A stretch of 64,000 nucleotides of DNA, from positions 930,001 through 994,000 of the forward strand of contig NZ_JAENXS010000001.1 of NCBI RefSeq assembly GCF_016612535.1. The letters are read 5' to 3'. This document shows positions 1 through 7,994 of the stretch, piece after piece (the stretch's first letter is position 1; each line of letters starts with the position of its first letter). The position numbers were made by a program, and so were the translations under genes. The notes under the pieces are model-generated. The model worked only from the letters and a program-made list of their open reading frames with translations. It ran no database searches and was not told the DNA's origin. This DNA comes from Bradyrhizobium diazoefficiens (GTDB lineage: Bacteria > Pseudomonadota > Alphaproteobacteria > Rhizobiales > Xanthobacteraceae).

Positions 1-918
1 GCTTTTGCGCCACTTTGCCGGGCTGACGCCCATGTGGCTTTTGAAGGCACGCTGGAACGCGGCTTCGGATTGATACCCGACAGTTTCCGCCACGGCGCCG
101 GTCGACAACGACGATTTTCTCAGCTCGTTCGCTGCGAGCGCCATCCGGATGTCGGTCAGGAGATCGGCGGCTGAGTGCCCGAGCTTCTCCTGGAACTGCC
201 GCACGAGCGTCGCCCGCGACATGCCGCACAGACGCGCCAGGTCGGGCAGCGACCATGCGCGCGCGGGCTCATTGAACAGGGCGGCCACGGCCGGCGCGAG
301 GCGCGGATGACCGGCGAGGGCGAGCAGACCGCGCGGCGCGGCGTCCGTAAGGCTGGCGAGCCGCAGCACCAGCGCGAACATCGCGCTCGACAATGCGTTC
401 AGCATGGCGCGGCCGCCGAGACGGTCGTCCGCGGACTCGCTGCGCATCAGCGTCACGAGGCCTGTGAGTTGCCCCGCCGTGTCCGTTTCGCCGGCATCGG
501 TGCCGGCATGCACGACGAGGCGCGACGGCAAATAGCTGCGCAGCAAGCGGTCATGCGGGGGCGCGATGGCGAAGTGTCCGCATAACAGATCGAGCCGTTG
601 CCCGGCGCCGGGATTTTCGCTGATCGTGAAATTAAGCGAGGCGCGGTTGCGCGCCGGCAGCGGCGCGGCTCCGCTGCCGTCGTGCATGACGTGTCGGGGA
701 TTGCCGGGGAGCAGCAGGATGTCGCCGGATTTCAGCTGCAGCGGCCGGCCGCCTGCCGGATCGTCCAGCGTCGCCGAGCCGGCCAGCACGGCGTGATACG
801 GGATTTCGTTCGGCTCGCCCGGTCCCTGGTCGATGCGCCATGGCGCGCCGTAGGCGCAGCGCAGGTCGAGCCGCCCGCGCACGGGCATCATCTCGAGCAG
901 CCGGCTCAGCCAATCCAT
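1..918 (-). CDS. AraC family regulator, RclR-like, cut by window edge
   Basis: The reading frame is open from the ATG at 916-918 to the window edge (306 codons, no stop), so the C-terminus is missing. The N-terminus (MDWLSRLLEM) and a cupin-type sensor region are followed by an AraC double helix-turn-helix (LPDLARLCGMSRATLVRQF and VAETVGYQSEAAFQRAF, ending near GVSPAKW). From memory, E. coli RclR, the HOCl sensor, starts very similarly and uses Cys21 and Cys89; here Cys falls at residue 21 and again at 113 in a comparable Cys-Gly context. It is divergent from an AhpD-like gene and a DUF417 gene, which it probably regulates from the shared 919-1049 spacer. Family call is firm; oxidant sensing is inferred. 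Confidence 0.88.
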   Translation of the reverse strand, partial: MDWLSRLLEMMPVRGRLDLRCAYGAPWRIDQGPGEPNEIPYHAVLAGSATLDDPAGGRPLQLKSGDILLLPGNPRHVMHDGSGAAPLPARNRASLNFTISENPGAGQRLDLLCGHFAIAPPHDRLLRSYLPSRLVVHAGTDAGETDTAGQLTGLVTLMRSESADDRLGGRAMLNALSSAMFALVLRLASLTDAAPRGLLALAGHPRLAPAVAALFNEPARAWSLPDLARLCGMSRATLVRQFQEKLGHSAADLLTDIRMALAANELRKSSLSTGAVAETVGYQSEAAFQRAFKSHMGVSPAKWRKS

Positions 919-1049
919 CGCGATCTCCTGAACGATCCAATTTGAGACCATTGAGCATCTATTCGAGATTTATGGACATTCAAAGTATCAAACGAGACCC
1001 TATTGTCACCCCTGCAAACGTTCACCGACGCCAACAAGGAGTGCCAACA

Positions 1050-1586
1050 ATGTCCCGTCTTTCCGTTCCCAGTCTCGACACCGCAACCGGCGCAACCGCT
1101 GAAGTCTATGGCCAGATCAACAAGGCGATCGGCAGCGTGCCGAACACCTTTGCCGCGATCGGCGCCCATGGGCCGGATGCGCTCAAGTCCATCCTGCTCG
1201 CCGACAGCGTGCTCGCTTCGGGTTCGCTTTCGAAGCGCGACCAGGAGACCATCAAGCTCGTCATCTCCGGCGTCGCCGGTTGCGACTACTGCGTCGCCGC
1301 ACACAGCCTGCTCGGCAAGCTCGCGGGCCTGAAGCCCGAAGAGTTGAAGAATATCCGCGAGCGCCGGGCGACCGGCGATGACAAGCGCGATGCGCTGATC
1401 CGCTTCGTCCGCAAGCTCGCGCAATCCAGTGGCACGGTCAGCGACGAGGATTTCGCCGCCATCAAGGCTGCCGGCTACACCGACAAGCAGCTGGTCGAGA
1501 TCAGCCTGGCATTTGCGACCACCGTCTTCACCAACGTGTTCAACCGCATCAACGACACCGAGATCGACTTCCCCGCGGTCGCATGA
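1050..1586 (+). CDS. Carboxymuconolactone decarboxylase family (AhpD-like) protein
   Basis: Encodes 178 residues of an all-helical CMD/AhpD-type protein. The family signature is a CxxC-x-x-H peroxidatic site, visible here as CDYCVAAH near residue 74, preceded by KLVISGVAG. Such proteins reduce peroxides or act as thiol-disulfide relays in the cytoplasm. The ATG at 1050 has a good AAGGAG site 10 bases upstream; the longer upstream frame lacks one. The stop lies about 45 bases before the start chosen for the DUF417 gene, so the two are probably co-transcribed, divergent from the AraC regulator. The substrate cannot be told from sequence. Confidence 0.9.
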   Translation: MSRLSVPSLDTATGATAEVYGQINKAIGSVPNTFAAIGAHGPDALKSILLADSVLASGSLSKRDQETIKLVISGVAGCDYCVAAHSLLGKLAGLKPEELKNIRERRATGDDKRDALIRFVRKLAQSSGTVSDEDFAAIKAAGYTDKQLVEISLAFATTVFTNVFNRINDTEIDFPAVA

Positions 1587-1630
1587 AGCGACCGCGCCAA
1601 GTCCGATCATCAATGAAAGGGATCACGACC

Positions 1631-2137
1631 ATGACCACGATGACCACCGCCGCGCAAAGTCCGCTCGTCCGCGCGCTGCAAAACTCCGGCCTGCTTACGG
1701 AAGATCTCGACTACCACCTTGTCCGAGCCTCGATGGTGATCATGTTTCTCTTCTTCGGCTACCAGAAGTGGTTTCCGTATGAGTTCGAAAGACTGGTCCC
1801 GTTCATCAGCAACGGCCCGCTGATCTGGTGGCTCTATCCCGTCTTCGGCCACGCCGGCGCCAGCTATTTCCTCGGCACCTCGGAGTGGACGTTCGGGATC
1901 CTGCTGCTCACCGGCTTCTGGGACAAGCGGCTCGGCATCCTCGGCGCCCTCGGCTCGACCGGCACCTTCATCGCGACGGTCACGATCATTCCGTTCATGC
2001 CCGACGGCTGGGACGTCGCTGCGGGAGGATTCCCCGCGATGACAGGCAACGTCCCCTTTCTGATGAAGGACGTCGTTCTACTGGCGGTGTCGTTCTATCT
2101 GCTGAGGCAGGATGTGGTGCGGCTGATCCGGCGATAG
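1631..2137 (+). CDS. DUF417 (YkgB/RclC-like) inner-membrane protein
   Basis: 168 residues with about four membrane segments (around FFGYQKWFPYEF, GHAGASYFLGTSEWTFGILLL, LGALGSTGTFIATVTI, MKDVVLLAVSFYLL), the pattern of the DUF417/DoxX-like family that includes E. coli RclC (YkgB). The ATG at 1631 follows an AAAGGGA site; earlier ATGs at 1583 and 1613 in the same frame have weaker context. RclC belongs to a reactive-chlorine resistance operon in E. coli, and the AraC regulator next door has RclR features, so a role at the membrane during oxidative attack is a fair inference. rclA and rclB homologues are not in the window. Confidence 0.82.
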   Translation: MTTMTTAAQSPLVRALQNSGLLTEDLDYHLVRASMVIMFLFFGYQKWFPYEFERLVPFISNGPLIWWLYPVFGHAGASYFLGTSEWTFGILLLTGFWDKRLGILGALGSTGTFIATVTIIPFMPDGWDVAAGGFPAMTGNVPFLMKDVVLLAVSFYLLRQDVVRLIRR

Positions 2138-2209
2138 GGTTTGGGAACAACATATCATTGTGGGTCCGTACGCTTGGCGGACCTGCGCCAAGCGCTCCGC
2201 TCGCAATTA

Positions 2210-2261
2210 GTATCTCATGGAGATACGATAGCCTTGACACACGTATCCCGACAGGATACGT
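2210..2261 (+). promoter_or_regulatory. Twin operators at the higBA promoter
   Basis: Two copies of GTATC-N7-GATAC occur at 2210-2226 and 2243-2259, 33 bases apart (about three helical turns). The first extends to a perfect 7-base palindrome (GTATCTC/GAGATAC), the second to 8 bases (ACGTATCC/GGATACGT). A TTGACA at 2234-2239 lies between them, so the second copy covers the likely -10 region. HigA-type antitoxins normally repress their own promoter through such sites. The higB start is at 2268. Seen directly; the binding protein is inferred. Confidence 0.75.
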
Positions 2262-2267
2262 ATAGCG

Positions 2268-2552
2268 ATGATCAGGAGCTTCAAGGGGAAGTTCGCCGGG
2301 CCGATCCTTCAGGATCGCAAGATCCCGAAGGGTTTTCCGGCGGACCTCGCAAAGGTCGCACGCCGGAAGCTCATCATGCTGGACGCCGCCAGCTTTCTCA
2401 ATGCCCTGAGATCGCCTCCCGGCAACCACTTCGAAGCTCTCAAGGGCGACTTGGCGGGCAAGCACTCGATCCGAATCAACGATCAATCGCGGATCGTGTT
2501 CAGATGGACCGACCGAGGCCCCAAAGACGTCGAGATCGTGGACTATCACTAG
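2268..2552 (+). CDS. higB: HigB-type toxin, RelE/ParE superfamily
   Basis: 94 residues with the HigB/RelE fold signature: ALRSPPGNHFEALKGDLAGK followed by SIRINDQSRIVFRW and a C-terminal DVEIVDYH, as in the host-inhibition toxins that cleave mRNA on the ribosome. The toxin comes first and the antitoxin second, the usual higBA order. The twin palindromes just upstream fit autoregulation. The antitoxin start is 40 bases downstream of this stop. Length is normal for the family and the catalytic-surface residues appear intact, so the toxin is probably active. Confidence 0.9.
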   Translation: MIRSFKGKFAGPILQDRKIPKGFPADLAKVARRKLIMLDAASFLNALRSPPGNHFEALKGDLAGKHSIRINDQSRIVFRWTDRGPKDVEIVDYH

Positions 2553-2592
2553 TCGGGCCGGTTGGCTGCGGCCAGTCAAAAGGAGTTCGCAG

Positions 2593-2889
2593 ATGGCAAG
2601 AAAACTTCCGCCGATTCATCCCGGCGAAATCCTGCGTGAAGAATTTCTCGTACCGCTCAAGCTGACGCCCTACGCGGTCGCAGCCGCTCTAAACGTGCCG
2701 CGCACCCGGATCGAGCGCATTGCGCGCGAAGAAAAGCCCGTCACGGCCGACACCGCACTGCGGCTCGGCAAGTTCTTCAAGACGGGAGCGGCGTTCTGGA
2801 TGAACATTCAGACGCGTTTCGACCTCGAAACGGCGGAAGACGTGCTCGCACCGCAGATCAAGAAGATCGTGGCTTTTGCGGCGGTTTGA
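2593..2889 (+). CDS. higA: HigA-type antitoxin, XRE-family DNA binding
   Basis: 98 residues opening with PPIHPGEILREEFLVPLKLT, the HigA signature, then an XRE helix-turn-helix (AVAAALNVPRTRIERIAREE) and a dimerising C-terminus (GAAFWMNIQTRFDLETAED). It neutralises HigB and should bind the GTATC-N7-GATAC sites upstream of higB. Start ATG 2593 has AAAAGGAG upstream. Together with higB it forms a complete type II toxin-antitoxin module at the left end of an accessory block. Confidence 0.92.
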   Translation: MARKLPPIHPGEILREEFLVPLKLTPYAVAAALNVPRTRIERIAREEKPVTADTALRLGKFFKTGAAFWMNIQTRFDLETAEDVLAPQIKKIVAFAAV

Positions 2890-2970
2890 AAACGACGTGT
2901 GAAATCCGTTGGCGCTCTCGGGGCGAATTCGGAGATTCACCGCTGCACGAATCGGTGGAGAGCGCCTACC

Positions 2971-3714
2971 ATGTCGAGCAACAGTCCTACTCGGGAGAAC
3001 CGCAGGGCCCCGCTCCGCACCGAACGGCAACTGACCTTGCCCTGGGATGGTGAGAATCGCCCGACACGCGACGATCTTCTCGCCCGGTATCTCCAGCTGC
3101 GGGAACTCTCAAAATACCTTAATGACAAGGTGCTCAAGTCCATATCTCCTGACACACTGCTCGATCGCGCACGTCGCCTCGGATTGGTGCAAGGAAAGAC
3201 GTTGATTCTCGACGACCCGGACGAGGCCTATTACATCTACGACTTGGCCATCTACACCGCCCCGGCCGATCGTTCCCGCGCGATCGACCGTTATGCGAAA
3301 TCGGCCAGGTTCGAAGCGCAGTCCGACGAGCGGCGAATGCTGGAAGCGATGCGCTCGTCGCAATTTGCGATACTCATGGTCGAGCGCCGTCACGACATTA
3401 TAGGCCTGATCGCCACCGATATCCTTCGGAACTCCAAGGTGTGGTTGATCGACGTCGGGCTCGAGCATTCGATGGAAGAGGGAGAATTATTCGCGACCCG
3501 GCTGCTCACTCCGGAGACGTTCTCGATGACCGCCGGCGTCAACGTTCCTTTCGAGATCGAAATGCTCAAGCCCATCTGCATGATGCTGCCGCGGCGCGTG
3601 GCCGACAGCAAGCTCAGCCAGGTCGCCGAGGACAGGCGTTTCGCGGAAGCCGTTTACAAGGTCGGACTGGCCGACGGCGTCATGGATCGTCTCGCCTATA
3701 TCGAGCCCGGCTAG
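2971..3714 (+). CDS. Hypothetical protein, 247 residues
   Basis: I do not recognise a named domain. The protein is soluble, with a basic, disordered first 30 residues (SSNSPTRENRRAPLRTERQ), then a mixed alpha/beta body with a long helical stretch around KSARFEAQSDERRMLEAM and hydrophobic strands such as FAILMVERRHDIIGLIATDI and VWLIDVGLEHSM. There is no signal peptide or membrane segment. The ATG at 2971 (MSSNSPTR) is preferred over an in-frame start at 2899, because the upstream portion is compositionally different. It lies between higBA and the SEC-C/DUF1841 gene, both accessory in character. Confidence 0.65.
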   Translation: MSSNSPTRENRRAPLRTERQLTLPWDGENRPTRDDLLARYLQLRELSKYLNDKVLKSISPDTLLDRARRLGLVQGKTLILDDPDEAYYIYDLAIYTAPADRSRAIDRYAKSARFEAQSDERRMLEAMRSSQFAILMVERRHDIIGLIATDILRNSKVWLIDVGLEHSMEEGELFATRLLTPETFSMTAGVNVPFEIEMLKPICMMLPRRVADSKLSQVAEDRRFAEAVYKVGLADGVMDRLAYIEPG

Positions 3715-3847
3715 GCTCGCTCATCGGGTCCGGATGAGCGGTGGCGGAACTGAAATCGCTCAATGGTCCTCAGCCGAGGAATTCGCTAGATTGAGGCCTT
3801 CCGCAGTACGCGGTTGGCTGGGGCGAGGATGAGTGAAGGCATGCTCC

Positions 3848-4420
3848 ATGGTCGATCCTTATAAAGGCGTCGGACGAAACGACCCTTGCCCCTGCGGCAG
3901 CGGCAAGAAGTTCAAGAAGTGCTGCCTCAACTCACAAAGTGCGAGCGAGCCATCATCCGGACTGCGTCAAGTTGATCCGCAGGCGCGTGAGGTCGCCCGA
4001 TCAGAGCTTTGGTAGGAAGCAGCGATCGGAGGATACGATCCGTTCGCGGAGCCAATCCCCGATCAATGGCTTGCACTGAACGAACAAGAACGGATCGACG
4101 CTGTGCTGGGCTATCATCGACGTGCCGGGATCCGCCATCCGCGGGAGAAATTGCACGCGGTCATTCACGCCATCGTAGAGAACCAGATTGCAGATGCCGA
4201 GCTGCCGGTGCAACGCGCGGCGCAGCGACTGATGTCCGAAGGGCTCGATCGCCACGAAGCCGTGCATGCGATCGGCTCGGTGCTTATTGGATATCTCAAC
4301 GATCTGATGCGCGAAATCAATTTGGACGGCGACGATGCCAAGCCCGACCACGATCCGAATGATGAGTATTTCGCTGAGCTGGAAGCTTTGACTGCGGAAG
4401 GATGGCGTCGGTCGGCCTGA
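3848..4420 (+). pseudogene. SEC-C / DUF1841-like gene split by an in-frame TAG
   Basis: One frame (codons in phase from 3848 to 4420) encodes a SEC-C zinc motif ([18 protein letters not shown]) near the N-terminus and, after a TAG at 4013-4015, a helical domain (PREKLHAVIHAIVENQ ... RHEAVHAIGSVLIGYLND) like the DUF1841-type proteins that often carry SEC-C. Between the stop and the GTG at 4103 the frame still reads sensibly (GGYDPFAEPIPDQWLALNEQ), so this looks like a single 190-codon gene with one nonsense codon rather than two genes. Alternatives are readthrough or re-initiation at 4103. ATG 3848 has GAAGG 8 bases upstream. Confidence 0.7.
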
Positions 4421-4424
4421 TCGG

Positions 4425-6242
4425 CTACGCGATCAACCGCTGCACCAGCGCCGACTCACTCGAGTACGTCAACAGCGCCTCGTGAGTCGCCCGGGTAACC
4501 CCAACGTAGGTCAGGCGAACACATTCCTCGACCGTCTCGCCGTGGCGGCCGAGAAAGCCCAAGCCTGCAATTGCGACGCACGGAAACTCGAGCCCTTTGG
4601 CACTGTGCATGCTCAAAAACCGTACGGCCACTTGCTTGGTCGAAACCCTGTTCCGATTGTCTTTGGCCACATCGATCGGCGCATCATGCCTGGCGAGTAT
4701 CTGTGCGACTCGCCCCCCGATCCAATGCTCCGGGTAAAGGCACGCCATTTGCGACCACTCGTATCCAGCCTTTTTCCGGTCGAGAAACCACTCGGCGACA
4801 CAGTGAGCTTCTGCATCGATGCTCACGCACCGCCGCACGTCTGGCTCCAGCCCCTGTCGACCGGCATCTTCGGGCAACAGGATAGCGTGTTCGTCGCCGG
4901 CCGTCGTGCCCGGAGCGCCAATAACGTCCGAAGCGAAGCGTCTTGCGAAGGCAACGATTTGGGCCGTGTTGCGGTAATTGACTTTCAGTACGGTCGTTCT
5001 GCCCGTCGCTTCAATTCCGAGTTGCTTCCACACCGGGCGCTCTCGTCCCTTGTAGATGGCCTGGATATCGTCATAGACGACCATCAACGCCTTCGTGCGC
5101 GGGTTCACCATCCTGGCCGCGAGCGCGAGCCATTGCGGCTCGAAATCGTGTGCCTCGTCGATCAGAACGGCGTCATACTGTTCCGCTGGGATATGCCCCT
5201 GATCTACAGCCTTCATGACCTCCGAAACGCTCGCAGCCAGTCGTATGGCATAGTCCGGATATTCCCGCTCGGATGGCACGGCAATCCCGTAAGTCCGCAG
5301 CATCCGGTAACACCAAGCATGAAAGGTAAGGACCTGAACACGATCCTCCACGCCGCGATTCTGCATGGCATCCTCGAGTCGCCCGGCGATGCCGTTGGCG
5401 TAGCACAGGATCAGCACCGGCTTTGTCGCCGCACGCGCCAGATATTCGGCGCGAAAGGCAAGGATCAGCGTCTTGCCCGATCCGGCGACGCCGCGAATGA
5501 TTCGGTGCCCCTCTCCCAAGCTGCGCGCGATCTGCTCCTGATGCATGTCCATGACCGCAAGCGTCCGGTCGGATGGATCGGGCGCCACCGGTTCGTCCAG
5601 AGGCAGGGCAATCTGGCGTATGCGGATTTCAGGAAAGAGCAGCGCACGCAACCGGTCGAACTGCGGCATGGACAGCGGCTCTCCGAGACGCGGATGAACC
5701 ATGCGCCACAATCTGGACCGGAATTCTTCGGGGTCGGCCCCTTCCGTCATTTCGTCCTTGAACATGCATAGATGCTCGGCGAACACCTCCTTGAGATGGG
5801 TCTGATCGAACTGCTTGCGCGTGATGTTCGTGAATACGGCCCCGAAGCCGAACGGAAGAATCGGTCGGCCCATCAAGCGGTGGCCGGCCGGAAACAGCAA
5901 TTGCCCATCCCGCTCCAGCGTGCGCACGACGTCGAACGTATACTTGCGAGCCTGCTCCAGGGGACTGATCTCGCGCACGATGCCACGGCTCGTCAACAAC
6001 TCGACCTTTGCTTTGTCGGCCGACACGATCGACTCCAGGCGCCAGTCCTTCACCTCAAGCACGAGCAGGCCGTTCGCTGGATGAACGATGATGAAGTCCG
6101 GATGCCGGCTTTGAGGGCCTACCGGGAGGTTGTGCCAGACGACAGCGTTCTCTTCGAGGAAGTCCTTGAGGCGCTCCGCGAGTCGCAGCTCGCCGCGGGT
6201 GTCGAAGCGAGCAAAACCCAGGCTTGGGATCAGGATTGCCAT
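4425..6242 (-). CDS. NERD-domain nuclease fused to a UvrD-like helicase
   Basis: 605 residues. Residues about 15-130 form a NERD domain, a PD-(D/E)XK-like nuclease: GELRLAERL, then HPDFIIVHPANGLLVLEVKDW carrying the acidic residues and the E-x-K. A superfamily-1 helicase follows: Walker A GVAGSGKT near residue 256, Walker B VLIDEAHDF near 355, and UvrD C-terminal motifs LSMHSAKGLEF and YVGVTRA. Such fusions probably process DNA ends and recur in mobile or defence regions. The gene is convergent with the SEC-C/DUF1841 gene (4-base gap) and its start overlaps a small upstream ORF. It lies beside the 3' end of tRNA-Glu. Enzyme class is firm; biological role is inferred. Confidence 0.88.
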   Translation of the reverse strand: MAILIPSLGFARFDTRGELRLAERLKDFLEENAVVWHNLPVGPQSRHPDFIIVHPANGLLVLEVKDWRLESIVSADKAKVELLTSRGIVREISPLEQARKYTFDVVRTLERDGQLLFPAGHRLMGRPILPFGFGAVFTNITRKQFDQTHLKEVFAEHLCMFKDEMTEGADPEEFRSRLWRMVHPRLGEPLSMPQFDRLRALLFPEIRIRQIALPLDEPVAPDPSDRTLAVMDMHQEQIARSLGEGHRIIRGVAGSGKTLILAFRAEYLARAATKPVLILCYANGIAGRLEDAMQNRGVEDRVQVLTFHAWCYRMLRTYGIAVPSEREYPDYAIRLAASVSEVMKAVDQGHIPAEQYDAVLIDEAHDFEPQWLALAARMVNPRTKALMVVYDDIQAIYKGRERPVWKQLGIEATGRTTVLKVNYRNTAQIVAFARRFASDVIGAPGTTAGDEHAILLPEDAGRQGLEPDVRRCVSIDAEAHCVAEWFLDRKKAGYEWSQMACLYPEHWIGGRVAQILARHDAPIDVAKDNRNRVSTKQVAVRFLSMHSAKGLEFPCVAIAGLGFLGRHGETVEECVRLTYVGVTRATHEALLTYSSESALVQRLIA

Positions 6243-6397
6243 GTCACGGCCGCGAGGTTGAACTCTGCCAAGACATCAGCTGCTGCGGCGCTCGGTTCAT
6301 CGCGAGCGGGCGCGGACTTTCCGACCGGCGCTTCAGGCGGCCTGTTGCGAAACGCGTTGCCGGACGAACGCCGATGCATGTCGTTCGAAGTCGCCAT
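6230..6397 (-). CDS. Small ORF overlapping the NERD-helicase start
   Basis: A 55-codon frame starts at ATG 6395-6397 and ends at TGA 6230-6232, overlapping the helicase start by 13 bases, an arrangement that suggests translational coupling. An AAGGTGG stretch lies upstream. The product is polar and alanine/proline-rich (NRPPEAPVGKSAPARDEPSA) with no domain I recognise. It may be a short partner or simply a leader ORF for the helicase. Support is the overlap and the ribosome-binding-like site only. Confidence 0.4.
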   Translation of the reverse strand: MATSNDMHRRSSGNAFRNRPPEAPVGKSAPARDEPSAAAADVLAEFNLAAVTWQS

Positions 6398-6512
6398 TGC
6401 TGACCACCTTGCGGGCTACGAGTGTGTAGCAGGGCGGCCTCTCCAAGCTCACATGGTTGCTTAGAGTGTCCAACTTTTCAATGGCTTAAGATTTTCGGGC
6501 TTAAGATTTGCG

Positions 6513-6587
6513 TGGCGCTCCCTAGGGGAATCGAACCCCTGTTTCAGCCTTGAGAGGGCCGCGTCCTAACCGCTAGACGAAGGGAGC
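6513..6587 (-). tRNA. tRNA-Glu (CTC)
   Basis: Reading the minus strand from 6587, a 7-base acceptor stem (GCTCCCT/AGGGAGC), D-arm, anticodon stem CGGCC/GGCTG around loop CTCTCAA (anticodon CTC), a T-arm with TTCGATT, discriminator G and an encoded CCA at 6513-6515 give a standard 75-base tRNA-Glu for GAG codons. The accessory genes at 2.2-6.4 kb lie on the 3' side of this gene, where integrases usually insert; I found no clear repeat of the tRNA 3' end at the far side. Confidence 0.97.
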
Positions 6588-6643
6588 GTGAGGGCTAGCC
6601 AATAACCTCGAAATTTGTCCGCCGCAAGGACTGAACCTGCCTT

Positions 6644-6988
6644 TTACGGCTCATTGCCAAATTTCAGCTTTCCGGCCGGTTTCAGCGTATGGGCGTCGAA
6701 GGTGCGGATCTCGGTGACCCCGCCGATATCCAGCGTCACCACGAGGCGGTCGCCGGCCACGCCGGTGGAGACGATTTTGGCGCCCTTCGGCAGGGTGGCG
6801 GTGACGTCGCCCACGGGTTCGGCCGCCCTTCCCTCCGACTTGAAAAGGCGGTAGCCCACCGCGATCAGCATGGCGCAGATGGCCAGCGCCGTGGTCAACC
6901 CCGCGATCAGCATCATCCGCCGCACCCGCGCAAACAGCGCGGCCTGCTCGGGGCTCGGATCGGGAACAGCGGTATCAGAAATCGTCAT
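6644..6988 (-). CDS. Small single-pass membrane protein (DUF6476-like)
   Basis: 114 residues: a short cytoplasmic start, one membrane helix at about residues 26-47 (MMLIAGLTTALAICAMLIAVGY), then a beta-rich domain (GDVTATLPKGAKIVSTGVAGDRLVVTLDIGG). It matches, from memory, a small alphaproteobacterial family of unknown function often found beside rluD and rpoH; the DUF number is not certain. Its start codon overlaps the divergent rluD start by two bases, so the two genes share essentially all upstream DNA or one start is misassigned. Confidence 0.75.
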   Translation of the reverse strand: MTISDTAVPDPSPEQAALFARVRRMMLIAGLTTALAICAMLIAVGYRLFKSEGRAAEPVGDVTATLPKGAKIVSTGVAGDRLVVTLDIGGVTEIRTFDAHTLKPAGKLKFGNEP

Positions 6989-7994
6989 GGAAAGCTCAGG
7001 TTCAGCGCAAAGGTTGGAGGTCGTGGTCGAAGGCGACGAGGGCTCGACCCGGCTCGACCGCGTGCTGGCGGCGCGCCTTCCCGAGCTGTCGCGATCAAGG
7101 CTGAAAGCCCTGATTCTGGCGGGCGCGGTGAGCCACAGGGGCGCCCCGGTCCGCGACCCCGCTTATCACGTCGCCTCCGGCGATACGATCATAATCGACG
7201 TGCCGGAGGCGGCCCCGCCGGAGCCGAAAGGCGAGGATATCGCCCTCGATATCGTGTTCGAGGACGACGACATCATCGTCATCAACAAACCGAAGGGGCT
7301 GGTGGTGCACCCCGCGGCCGGCCACGAGACCGGCACGCTGGTGAACGCGCTGATCGCCCATTGCGGCACCTCGCTGTCGGGGATCGGCGGGGTGCGCCGG
7401 CCCGGCATCGTGCACCGGCTGGACAAGGACACCACCGGGCTGATGGTGGTCGCCAAGAACGACCTCGCGCACGCCTCGCTGACCGCGCAATTCGCCGACC
7501 ACGGCCGCACTGGATCAATGCGGCGCGGCTATATGGCCTTTGCCTGGGGGCTGCCGGGCCGCCATCGCGGCACGGTGGATGCGCCGATCGATCGCCACCC
7601 GCATGCGCGGGAGAAGATGGCGGTGCGCCAGGGCGGCCGCGAAGCGGTGACGCATTGGGAGCTTTTGGAGAGTTTTGCCGGGCGCGACGGCAAACCGATC
7701 GCGGGGCTGCTGGCCTGCGAGCTCGAGACCGGCCGCACCCACCAGATCCGCGTCCACCTCGCCCATATCGGCCACCCGCTGATGGGCGACGCGGTCTATG
7801 GCCCGCATTTCAAGACCAAGGCGAACCAGCTGGGCCCGGAATCGCAGGCCGCCCTGACCGTCCTCGGCCGGCAGGCTTTGCATGCCTACCTTCTGGTATT
7901 GGAGCACCCGAGGACTGGAGAATTACTCCACTGGGAGGCGAGCCTGCCGGAGGATTTGCTTCTCCTTGAAGGCGCTCTGAAAGCGGCGCTATGA
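6987..7994 (+). CDS. rluD: RluA-family 23S rRNA pseudouridine synthase
   Basis: 335 residues. An S4 RNA-binding domain (STRLDRVLAARLPELSRSRLKALI, residues about 19-45) is followed by the catalytic domain with the RluA/RluD active site GIVHRLDKDTTGLM, whose Asp is the nucleophile, and the RTHQIRVHLAHIGHP motif. The likely substrate is helix 69 of 23S rRNA, by similarity to RluD. The ATG at 6987 overlaps the divergent gene's start and has no clear Shine-Dalgarno, so the start is slightly uncertain. It precedes rpoH by 219 bases. Confidence 0.9.
   Translation: MESSGSAQRLEVVVEGDEGSTRLDRVLAARLPELSRSRLKALILAGAVSHRGAPVRDPAYHVASGDTIIIDVPEAAPPEPKGEDIALDIVFEDDDIIVINKPKGLVVHPAAGHETGTLVNALIAHCGTSLSGIGGVRRPGIVHRLDKDTTGLMVVAKNDLAHASLTAQFADHGRTGSMRRGYMAFAWGLPGRHRGTVDAPIDRHPHAREKMAVRQGGREAVTHWELLESFAGRDGKPIAGLLACELETGRTHQIRVHLAHIGHPLMGDAVYGPHFKTKANQLGPESQAALTVLGRQALHAYLLVLEHPRTGELLHWEASLPEDLLLLEGALKAAL

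Noticed and set aside
4482..5771. 429-codon plus-strand frame opposite the NERD helicase
   Set aside because: Antisense shadow of a gene with clear helicase motifs; no domain, no ribosome-binding site.
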